This document shows, in pieces, positions 1 to 5,154 of a stretch of DNA of 5,154 nt. The DNA is taken from contig JAKFWB010000339.1 of NCBI GenBank assembly GCA_021732945.1, forward strand, positions 1 through 5,154, read 5' to 3'. The notes beneath the pieces are model-generated. The model was not told the DNA's origin. It saw only the letters and a list, made by a program, of their open reading frames with translations, and did not search any database. Position 1 is the stretch's first letter. The number at the start of each line of letters is the position of its first letter. A program made the translations under genes and the position numbers. This DNA comes from Porphyrobacter sp. GTDB taxonomy: Bacteria > Pseudomonadota > Alphaproteobacteria > Sphingomonadales > Sphingomonadaceae.

Positions 1-13
1 CCGAGGTGTCGAA

Positions 14-34
14 CCCCCATCCCAACCCTTCCCC
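14..34 (-). other. G-quadruplex-capable tract in the 3' region of the dehydrogenase gene
   Basis: The minus strand has four runs of three or more G: GGGG (34-31), GGG (28-26), GGG (23-21) and GGGGG (18-14). They are joined by loops AA, TT and AT of two bases each. This satisfies the usual intramolecular quadruplex pattern with short loops. It lies 49-69 bases past the stop codon and overlaps the left arm of the hairpin at 26-45, so the two structures would compete. The motif is seen directly; folding is inferred. Confidence 0.5.
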
Positions 35-50
35 ACGGTGAAGGGCTTTT
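26..50 (+). terminator. Intrinsic-terminator-like hairpin with TTTT, plus-strand orientation
   Basis: CCCTTC (26-31) pairs with GAAGGG (40-45) across an eight-base loop and is followed by C and TTTT (47-50). This is the shape of a Rho-independent terminator for a transcript coming from the left on the plus strand, so a convergent gene probably ends just outside the window. In the minus direction the hairpin is followed by TTGGG, a weak run, so it may also slow transcription leaving the dehydrogenase gene. Confidence 0.5.
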
Positions 51-55
51 ACAAG

Positions 56-72
56 TCAAGCTGATTGCTTGG
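56..72 (-). terminator. Small hairpin downstream of the glutamate dehydrogenase stop
   Basis: CAAGC (57-61) and GCTTG (67-71) pair around the five-base loop TGATT, with a possible extra wobble pair at 56/72. It lies about ten bases after the dehydrogenase stop codon (85-83). The following minus-strand bases, ACTTGTAAAAG, contain no convincing T-run. The stem is short, so it is at best a weak termination or mRNA-end signal. Confidence 0.25.
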
Positions 73-82
73 AAGCGAGCCC

Positions 83-3000
83 TCAACGCTCCAGCAGATT
101 GCGCGACTGGCTGGCGATCTTGGCAAGCATTGCTGGCCCCACCGGCGGGCGGGCCTGCGCGCGGGCGACCATGCTGCGGAACTGCGCCACGGCCTGCGCA
201 TTGCGCTGCGCCCAATCGCTGACAGCGCCCATCGGATCGGTCTTGCCCGCTTTGGTACGCATCAAGCGCCGCAGGAAATCGATCCGCATCTGCTGGAAAT
301 CGCGGGCGAGGCCCGAGACCAGCAGCCGCTCCCATACGTCCGAGGGGGACATGTGCGCGGCAATGCCCTGCGCCCAGTCCAGCCCCAGCCGGGTGCCGAC
401 ATCGGTGAAGGCCTGGGTCAGCAATTTGGCATCGATCCCGGTATCGCTGGCGGTCTGCGCCAATCCGACCGCGCCATCAAAGTCGAACAGGTTGGCGACC
501 CGCGCCGCCAGCGCTTCCGGCGCACCGGCGGCGATAAAGCTGCGGCGCAGTTCCATCGACCGGGCGCGCGGTTCGGCGGTCAGCAATTCCTCACGCGCGG
601 CGGTGAGTATGGTGACGCCCGCCGCCAAGCTGCCGATCATGGCGCCAGCTGCAACCTTGCCTGCGGCGGTGCGCAGCACATCGCTCATCAGATTGCCGAC
701 CGCCGCCGCCAGCCGATCAAACAGCGCAAGGCGCGCTGCTTCGGGGATCACGGCGTCATCAAGCTCGCGCCACAGTGCATCGAGCCCGAACAATCGCTCC
801 GCCACCACAAAGGCGGCGGTGACTTCGGCAAGGCCGACGCCTTCTTCCTCGGCCAGTTCAAACGGGTGGACCATCCCCAGCCGGTTGACCATGCGGTTGG
901 ACAGGCTGGTCGCGATCATCTCGCGCCGCAGCCGGTGGCCGCGAATCTCCCCGGCATAAGTCTTGCGCATCGCAGACGGGAAGCGCGCGATCAGCAGCGG
1001 TTCCAGCACCGGATCATCGGGCAGCGCGCTGTGTTCAATCGCTTCCTGCAAGGCCAGTTTGGCCGAAGACAACAGCACCGCGAGTTCAGGTCGGGTCAGC
1101 CCGTGCCCTTCGGCGGCACGGCGCAGGAAGGTCTCGCCATCGGCCAGCCCTTCGGTGCGGCGATCAAAATCGCTGACTTCCTCCAGCCGCTCGATCAGCC
1201 GGACATAGGCAGGGATAGCCGCCGCGCCGCCGCTTTCAGCAATCGACAGCGCCAGCGCCTGCAAGCGGTTGTCTTCGAGCACGATCGCCGCAACTTCGTC
1301 GGTCATCGCGGCGAGCAGAGTGTTGCGCTTCTTGCCCGAAAGCTTGCCCGATGCGGTCGCCGCGGCCAGCGCGATCTTGATATTGACCTCGTTGTCGGAA
1401 CAATCGACCCCGGCGGAATTGTCGATGAAATCGGTATTGATCCGGCCGCCGCTAAGCGAAAACGCAATGCGCCCCGCTTGCGTCACGCCAAGGTTCGCGC
1501 CTTCGCCAATCGCCTTGGCTTGCACTTCGCTGGCGTTGATCCGCAGGCTATCATTGGCCGGATCGCCGACCTGCATCGGGCTTTCGTGATCGGCCTTAAT
1601 GTAGGTGCCGATCCCGCCGAACCACAGCAGATCAACCGGGCTGCGCAGGATGGCTGTGATCAGCGCTTCGGGCTCCATCTCTTTCGCATCGATCCCCAGC
1701 ACTTCGCGCGCCTGCTTGGAGAGCTTGATCTGCTTGGCCGAGCGCGGGAACACTCCGCCGCCCCTGGAAATCAGCGCTGGGTAATAGTCCTCCCAGCTGG
1801 AACGGGGGAGCTCGAACATCCGCTTGCGCTCTTTCCAGCTGCTGAGCGGATCGGGGGTGGGATCGATGAAGATATGGCGGTGATCGAAGGCGGCGACCAG
1901 CTTCAGCGCCTTGGACAGCAGCATGCCATTGCCGAACACGTCGCCGGACATATCGCCGCAGCCTGCCACGGTGATCGAGTCTGACTGCACATCGGTGCCC
2001 ATTTCGCGGAAGTGGCGCTGCACGCTCACCCACGCGCCGCGCGCGGTGATGCCCATTGCCTTGTGGTCATAACCGTTCGAGCCGCCGCTGGCGAAGGCAT
2101 CATCGAGCCAGAAGTCGCGCCCCTGTGCGATGCCATTGGCGATGTCGGAGAAGGTCGCTGTGCCCTTGTCGGCGGCGACCACGAAATAGGGGTCTTCGCC
2201 GTCCAGCACACGCACAGCCGGCGGATGCAACACCCGGCCGCCGACGATATTGTCGGTCAGCGACAGCAGCGTGCGGATGAAGATCTCATAGGACGCACGG
2301 CCTTCCGCCGCCCAGCCTTCGCGGTCGATTGCGGGCGATGGCAGTTGCTTGGGATAGAACCCGCCCTTCGCGCCGGTTGGCACGATCACCGCGTTCTTGA
2401 CCCGCTGCGCCTTCATCAGCCCGAGCACTTCGGTGCGGAAATCGTCACGCCGGTCAGACCAGCGCAGACCCCCGCGCGCGATCTTGCCCGAACGCAGGTG
2501 GATGCCTTCCACCCGGCGCGAATAGACGAAGATTTCGCGCCACGGCAAGGGCTTGGGCAGGCCGGGGACCAGCTGGCTATCTATCTTGAACGCTAATGCC
2601 TCGGCCGCAGCGGGCGCAAAGGCGTTGGTGCGCAGCACCGCGTCAATGACCGCGCGGTAAAGCCTCAGCAACCGGTCATCATTGATCGCGGTGACCTTCG
2701 CAAGGCCACGGGTGAAGGTGATGACTGCGCTGGCAATCGCCTCGTCACGGTCGCCCGCAAAGGCCGGATCGTGGCGGGCTTCGAACAGCGCCACCATCGC
2801 ACGCGTCACCTGCGGCGCGGCGACCAGCGCGTCGACCACGGTGTAGATAGTATAACTCACCCCAGTCTGGCGCAGATAGCGATAGATCGCGCGCATCCAG
2901 TTCGCCTCTCGCGGGGCAAGGCCGGTGGCGGCGGTGAGGCGGTTGAAAGGATCATCCTCCGCCGCGCTGTTGAGCACCTCGGCAAGCGCGTCCTCGATCA

Positions 3001-4792
3001 GGCCCGCGCGTTCGAGCAGCGTGCCTGCATCGAGCCCGGCGGGGACGGTGAGGATGAAATCGTGGATCGATCCCAGCGCCGCATCGGTCAGGAAGGTCGG
3101 CACTTCAGCAGCAACGCGGAAGCCGAAATTCTCCAGCGCCGGGACCGCATCCGACAGCGCCAGCGTGCCGCGCATGGCATAGACCTTTAGCCGCAGGGTT
3201 TCCGGCCCATCGCCCGGCAAGCGATACAGCCGCGTGGCGCGGTCCTCTGTCTGCGTATCCCCATCGGCAAGCGCCAGCGTGCGCAGCTTGGCAATGTCGC
3301 GCGCGGCCTCCTGCGGCCCGTAAGACAGGCGGTATCCGGTTGGGAAAGCAGGCGCATAACGCGCCGCCAGGGCAGCCGCACGGCCTTCGTCTTCGGTGGC
3401 CGCAAGATGCGTCGCCACCGCCTCGTTCCAGCCGCGCAGCAGATCTACCAGTTGCGCTTCGACGGCGGCATCATCAGGCAAGGTATCGCAGCCGCGCACA
3501 TCGATCAGAAACCGCAGCTGCGCCAGCGTGCCGGTTTCAACCTCAAGGCTCCAGTCGAGCAGCGCCGCGCCGGGGGTGGCGAGCAGCATGGTCTGAATTT
3601 GCAGCCGTACATCGGTCGACAATTGATCGCGCGGCAGCCACACAAACGCGAACAGGTGCCGTTCCAGCGTGGCGCGCACCATCACGATGCGCGGGCGCGG
3701 GCGATCAACCAGCGCCATCTTGGCGGTCGCCAGCGTGCGCACACAGGCGGGATCGAAGGCGGTCAGCAAGTAATTGGGCAGCGAGGTGAAGGCATGCACC
3801 AGCGCCTTGCCATTGTGGCCCGATGGATCAAGGCCCAGCCGCTCGGTCAGCCCGGACAGCTCAGCGCGCAGAACCGGCACCTCCTGCGGGCGGGCATTCA
3901 GCGCGGCGCTGGTCCACAATCCGGCATGGATCGACAGCGCGGTCAGCTTGCCAGCGGTCCGCACAGGCACCAGAAACAGATCCAGCGGGCTGGCGCGGTG
4001 GACCTTGGATTGCACATTGGATTTGATCAGCAGCAGCGCGGCGGGCGGATGGCGATCAAACCAGTCAAACGCCCGCTCGAGCGAGACTTCCGCAAGCAAT
4101 TCGCTGGCCGAACTGGTGCAGATGCCGAGCACGTCAGACTTGCGCCCGTCACGATGCCGGGTGAGATGGCCGAGCTGGGTCAGCATCCCGCCATTGAGCC
4201 AGCCGAGCAGCGCCCCTGCTTCGGCATCATCCGCTGCGGCCTGCGCGGCATCTGCGGCCATCGCCGCCTGCAATTGCGGCCAATCGCGCACCGCTGCGTG
4301 GACATCGGCGAGCGTCGCTTCGAGCGCTTCGAGCAGATCGCGCCGTTGGCGGGCATCGATGCGCGGGGTTTCGCAATAGATCAGCGATTCGCGCCGCCCA
4401 TTCGCCTTGGCGCCAACCTTGCCGACCGCCGTGATGGTGCCCGCGCCGTCTCGTTCGACCGCGATCACCGGGTGCAGCAGCACATCAATCGCGAGGCCCT
4501 GTGCGGCGATGGTGGCTGCGATCGAATCGACCAGAAACGGCTGATCATCATTGATGATCGCGATCCGCAGGTGGCGACGGCCATCGCTGGCGGATTCGAT
4601 CTGCACTGCCGATTGGCCGGGGCTGCGGCTGCGCGCGGCGGCCAACAGGAAGGCGGCGGCCTCGTCCATCGCGGCATTGCCGGGCGCGGCGTCACCCGGC
4701 AACAAGGACGCCTCAAGGTGCAGCCGAAGCGCCTTGATCAGCGCCGAATCCTGTGACTTCGTCGGCGCTGTGCCGCTGGTTTTCAACCCCAT
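83..4792 (-). CDS. gdhB: NAD-specific glutamate dehydrogenase, large 180-kDa class
   Basis: Catalyses oxidative deamination of L-glutamate to 2-oxoglutarate and ammonium with NAD, a cytosolic step feeding amino-acid carbon into the TCA cycle. The 1569 residues fit the family's usual length of about 1550-1650. The N-terminal half carries ACT-like regulatory segments, roughly residues 70-150 (LRIAIINDDQPFLVDSIA), 365-450 and 530-590. The catalytic core, about 740-1240, has ARGGLRWSDRRDDFR (772-786), KNAV (799-802) and PTGAKGGF (805-812). K809 (codon 2366-2368) matches the catalytic lysine of smaller GDHs, and D875 in ADKGTATFSD the conserved aspartate. The dinucleotide site is GCGDMSGDVFGNG (944-956), with D977 where NAD enzymes usually carry an acidic residue. 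GEGANLG (1096-1102) and DFIDNSAGVDCSDNEVN (1121-1137) follow. A helical C-terminal domain includes HRLRREMIATSLSNRMVNR (1286-1304). No frameshift or lost motif is visible. The ATG has GGGAG six bases upstream. There are no signal peptide or membrane segments. The orthologue is called gdhB in Pseudomonas and gdhZ in Caulobacter. Family call very secure; domain borders approximate. Confidence 0.97.
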   Translation of the reverse strand: MGLKTSGTAPTKSQDSALIKALRLHLEASLLPGDAAPGNAAMDEAAAFLLAAARSRSPGQSAVQIESASDGRRHLRIAIINDDQPFLVDSIAATIAAQGLAIDVLLHPVIAVERDGAGTITAVGKVGAKANGRRESLIYCETPRIDARQRRDLLEALEATLADVHAAVRDWPQLQAAMAADAAQAAADDAEAGALLGWLNGGMLTQLGHLTRHRDGRKSDVLGICTSSASELLAEVSLERAFDWFDRHPPAALLLIKSNVQSKVHRASPLDLFLVPVRTAGKLTALSIHAGLWTSAALNARPQEVPVLRAELSGLTERLGLDPSGHNGKALVHAFTSLPNYLLTAFDPACVRTLATAKMALVDRPRPRIVMVRATLERHLFAFVWLPRDQLSTDVRLQIQTMLLATPGAALLDWSLEVETGTLAQLRFLIDVRGCDTLPDDAAVEAQLVDLLRGWNEAVATHLAATEDEGRAAALAARYAPAFPTGYRLSYGPQEAARDIAKLRTLALADGDTQTEDRATRLYRLPGDGPETLRLKVYAMRGTLALSDAVPALENFGFRVAAEVPTFLTDAALGSIHDFILTVPAGLDAGTLLERAGLIEDALAEVLNSAAEDDPFNRLTAATGLAPREANWMRAIYRYLRQTGVSYTIYTVVDALVAAPQVTRAMVALFEARHDPAFAGDRDEAIASAVITFTRGLAKVTAINDDRLLRLYRAVIDAVLRTNAFAPAAAEALAFKIDSQLVPGLPKPLPWREIFVYSRRVEGIHLRSGKIARGGLRWSDRRDDFRTEVLGLMKAQRVKNAVIVPTGAKGGFYPKQLPSPAIDREGWAAEGRASYEIFIRTLLSLTDNIVGGRVLHPPAVRVLDGEDPYFVVAADKGTATFSDIANGIAQGRDFWLDDAFASGGSNGYDHKAMGITARGAWVSVQRHFREMGTDVQSDSITVAGCGDMSGDVFGNGMLLSKALKLVAAFDHRHIFIDPTPDPLSSWKERKRMFELPRSSWEDYYPALISRGGGVFPRSAKQIKLSKQAREVLGIDAKEMEPEALITAILRSPVDLLWFGGIGTYIKADHESPMQVGDPANDSLRINASEVQAKAIGEGANLGVTQAGRIAFSLSGGRINTDFIDNSAGVDCSDNEVNIKIALAAATASGKLSGKKRNTLLAAMTDEVAAIVLEDNRLQALALSIAESGGAAAIPAYVRLIERLEEVSDFDRRTEGLADGETFLRRAAEGHGLTRPELAVLLSSAKLALQEAIEHSALPDDPVLEPLLIARFPSAMRKTYAGEIRGHRLRREMIATSLSNRMVNRLGMVHPFELAEEEGVGLAEVTAAFVVAERLFGLDALWRELDDAVIPEAARLALFDRLAAAVGNLMSDVLRTAAGKVAAGAMIGSLAAGVTILTAAREELLTAEPRARSMELRRSFIAAGAPEALAARVANLFDFDGAVGLAQTASDTGIDAKLLTQAFTDVGTRLGLDWAQGIAAHMSPSDVWERLLVSGLARDFQQMRIDFLRRLMRTKAGKTDPMGAVSDWAQRNAQAVAQFRSMVARAQARPPVGPAMLAKIASQSRNLLER

Positions 4793-4798
4793 CTCTTG

Positions 4799-4803
4799 CT
4801 CCC
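4799..4803 (-). promoter_or_regulatory. Ribosome binding site of the glutamate dehydrogenase gene
   Basis: The minus strand reads GGGAGCAAGAG directly before the ATG at 4792-4790. GGGAG matches the anti-Shine-Dalgarno end of 16S rRNA and leaves a six-base spacer to the start codon. It supports the start at 4792. No other in-frame start further upstream is needed, because the conserved N-terminal region already begins within the first 20-30 residues. Confidence 0.75.
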
Positions 4804-4812
4804 GACGTCATG

Positions 4813-4854
4813 CGATTCAGCATGCACGAATTGTAATTATATTGTGCTGAATCG
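4813..4854. repeat. Perfect 10-base inverted repeat around the -10 box, possible operator
   Basis: CGATTCAGCA at 4813-4822 is the exact reverse complement of TGCTGAATCG at 4845-4854. The arms are separated by 22 bases (4823-4844), and arm centres are 32 bases apart, about three helical turns. The TATAAT box lies inside the spacer. One arm falls between -10 and -35, the other just after the predicted transcription start. This is the placement expected for a dimeric or paired repressor. As RNA it could not form a full hairpin, because transcription probably starts inside the spacer. The repeat is seen directly; its regulatory role is inference. Confidence 0.55.
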
Positions 4855-4864
4855 TTTCAAACGT
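4836..4864 (-). promoter_or_regulatory. Probable promoter of the glutamate dehydrogenase gene (TATAAT -10)
   Basis: The minus strand carries a perfect TATAAT at 4841-4836, in an AT-rich patch (4829-4845) that stands out in otherwise GC-rich DNA. With a 17-base spacer the -35 position reads ACGTTT (4864-4859), a poor match to TTGACA. The better-looking TTGAAA at 4860-4855 is only 13 bases away, too close for a standard sigma-70 promoter. A start site near 4827-4831 would give a leader of about 35-40 bases. The weak -35 suggests activator dependence or a relaxed alphaproteobacterial promoter. Placement is inferred from sequence only. Confidence 0.55.
4853..4863. promoter_or_regulatory. Short palindrome CGTTTCAAACG in the -35 region
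   Basis: Positions 4853-4863 read CGTTT-C-AAACG, a perfect 5-base inverted repeat about one central base. It abuts and shares CG with the right arm of the larger repeat, and it covers the expected -35 area of the dehydrogenase promoter. It could be a second protein-binding site, but an 11-base palindrome can also arise by chance. Confidence 0.3.
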
Positions 4865-4876
4865 GTCTTTCGCGAT

Positions 4877-4907
4877 ACGCGCTTGCCCCCATTTGGCGCA
4901 AGCGTGT
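4877..4907 (-). terminator. Strong hairpin after the LLM oxidoreductase stop, without a U-run
   Basis: Arms 4877-4886 and 4898-4907 pair over ten base pairs with one G-T wobble (core CGCTTGC/GCAAGCG). The 11-base loop may close by two further C-G pairs. The hairpin begins 12 bases after the oxidoreductase stop codon. No T-run follows in either direction; on the minus strand the next bases are ATCGCGAAAG. It may work as a weak or Rho-assisted terminator, or as a 3'-end stabiliser of the upstream mRNA. The stem is clear; the function is inferred. Confidence 0.45.
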
Positions 4908-4919
4908 TGAACCCGTGTG

Positions 4920-5154
4920 TCACGCGGCGATGACGGTTTGACAGGCCTCGATAGCGAGTTCGAGCGAGCGGATGCGCGCCGTGGGATCATAGGTCGCCCC
5001 GCTCAGCAGAATTTCATCCGCCCCGGTGCGGGCGACGAAGGCCGCGATTCCCTCCCGCACCTGCGCGGGCGTGCCGACGGCGGCCGCCTGCCCGATATGC
5101 GCGAGCATCGCCTGCGCCGAAGGCGGCAGAGTGTCGGTGTAATCGGCAATCGGC
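4920..5154 (-). CDS. LLM-class flavin-dependent oxidoreductase (luciferase-like), C-terminal part only
   Basis: The reading frame is open to the window edge and ends in TGA at 4922-4920, giving 77 visible codons; the start lies beyond the window. The visible end begins PIADYTDTLPPSAQAM, followed by VGTPAQVREGIAAFVARTGADEILLSGATYDPTARIRSLEL. The V-G-[ST]-P-x-x-V-[RK]-x-G-x-x-x-F-x-x-x-[TG]-G-A-D-E pattern and the later YDxxARxRSxE are typical of the last beta strand and closing helix of bacterial luciferase-like monooxygenases, particularly the single-component MsnO8-type group annotated as LLM class flavin-dependent oxidoreductase. Family members use FMN (or F420 in some lineages), and many have no known substrate. 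Neither the flavin site nor the active site is visible here, so the reaction cannot be named. The internal ATG at 5108-5106 is not the real start, because family homology continues upstream of it. It lies 127 bases upstream of the glutamate dehydrogenase gene on the same strand, but a hairpin and a promoter separate them. Confidence 0.88.
   Translation of the reverse strand, partial: PIADYTDTLPPSAQAMLAHIGQAAAVGTPAQVREGIAAFVARTGADEILLSGATYDPTARIRSLELAIEACQTVIAA

Noticed and set aside
1..18. Possible tRNA T-arm on the minus strand (GGGGGTTCGACACCTCGG)
   Set aside because: GGTTCGA resembles a T-loop, but the stem pairs poorly. The preceding 60 minus-strand bases show no plausible anticodon arm or D arm, only the hairpin and G-rich tract.
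1632..4716. Shorter minus-strand frames inside the dehydrogenase gene (for example 1632-2033, 2026-2211, 3187-3405, 4465-4716)
   Set aside because: They are out-of-frame shadows of a gene whose own frame is intact and well conserved over its full length. Their composition is low-complexity Arg/Ala/Pro.
65..4756. Long plus-strand open frames (65-1984, 2012-2596, 2771-3190, 3407-4756) as antisense genes
   Set aside because: All four lie in the same frame, exactly mirroring the codons of the dehydrogenase gene. That frame stays open because the GC-rich gene rarely uses TTA, CTA or TCA. The translations are rich in Arg, Gln, His and Gly with no recognisable domain.
4551..4850. Plus-strand frame running from the dehydrogenase N-terminus into the intergenic region
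   Set aside because: It overlaps the conserved N-terminal coding region and the promoter, lacks a good ribosome binding site, and has no recognisable protein similarity.
4920..5108. A 62-residue stand-alone small protein starting at the ATG at 5108
   Set aside because: The frame continues upstream to the window edge with residues that fit the luciferase-like family, so this ATG is internal to a larger truncated gene.

Overview
The window is ordinary chromosomal DNA of a GC-rich alphaproteobacterium. It is almost filled by one very large gene read on the minus strand. The protein sequence, the strong G/C preference at third codon positions and the CCCCCATCCCAACCCTT-type intergenic tail suggest a sphingomonad (Sphingomonadaceae or Erythrobacteraceae). 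That placement is inference, because no rRNA or other taxonomic marker is present.

Layout from right to left, which is the direction of transcription: (i) 5154-4920 is the C-terminal 77 codons of a luciferase-like, flavin-dependent oxidoreductase whose start lies beyond the window. (ii) 4919-4793 is a 127-base intergenic region. It holds a strong hairpin just after the oxidoreductase stop, then an AT-rich promoter patch with a perfect TATAAT flanked by a perfect 10-base inverted repeat, then a clear ribosome binding site. (iii) 4792-83 is a complete 1569-residue NAD-specific glutamate dehydrogenase of the large 180-kDa class, with intact catalytic and nucleotide-binding motifs. (iv) 82-1 is a non-coding tail. 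It contains a small hairpin after the stop codon, a hairpin plus T-run oriented as a terminator for a plus-strand gene outside the window, and a C-rich/G-rich tract with four G-runs on the minus strand.

The dehydrogenase converts glutamate to 2-oxoglutarate and ammonia, linking amino-acid breakdown to the TCA cycle. The neighbouring flavin enzyme is not obviously part of the same pathway. The hairpin and separate promoter between them suggest independent transcription.

I found no mobile element, CRISPR array, RNA gene or novel defence-type system. The long open frames on the plus strand are all pieces of one mirror frame of the dehydrogenase gene and are not counted as genes. The signals most worth a second look are the symmetrical operator-like repeat around the dehydrogenase promoter and the G-quadruplex-capable tract in its 3' region.
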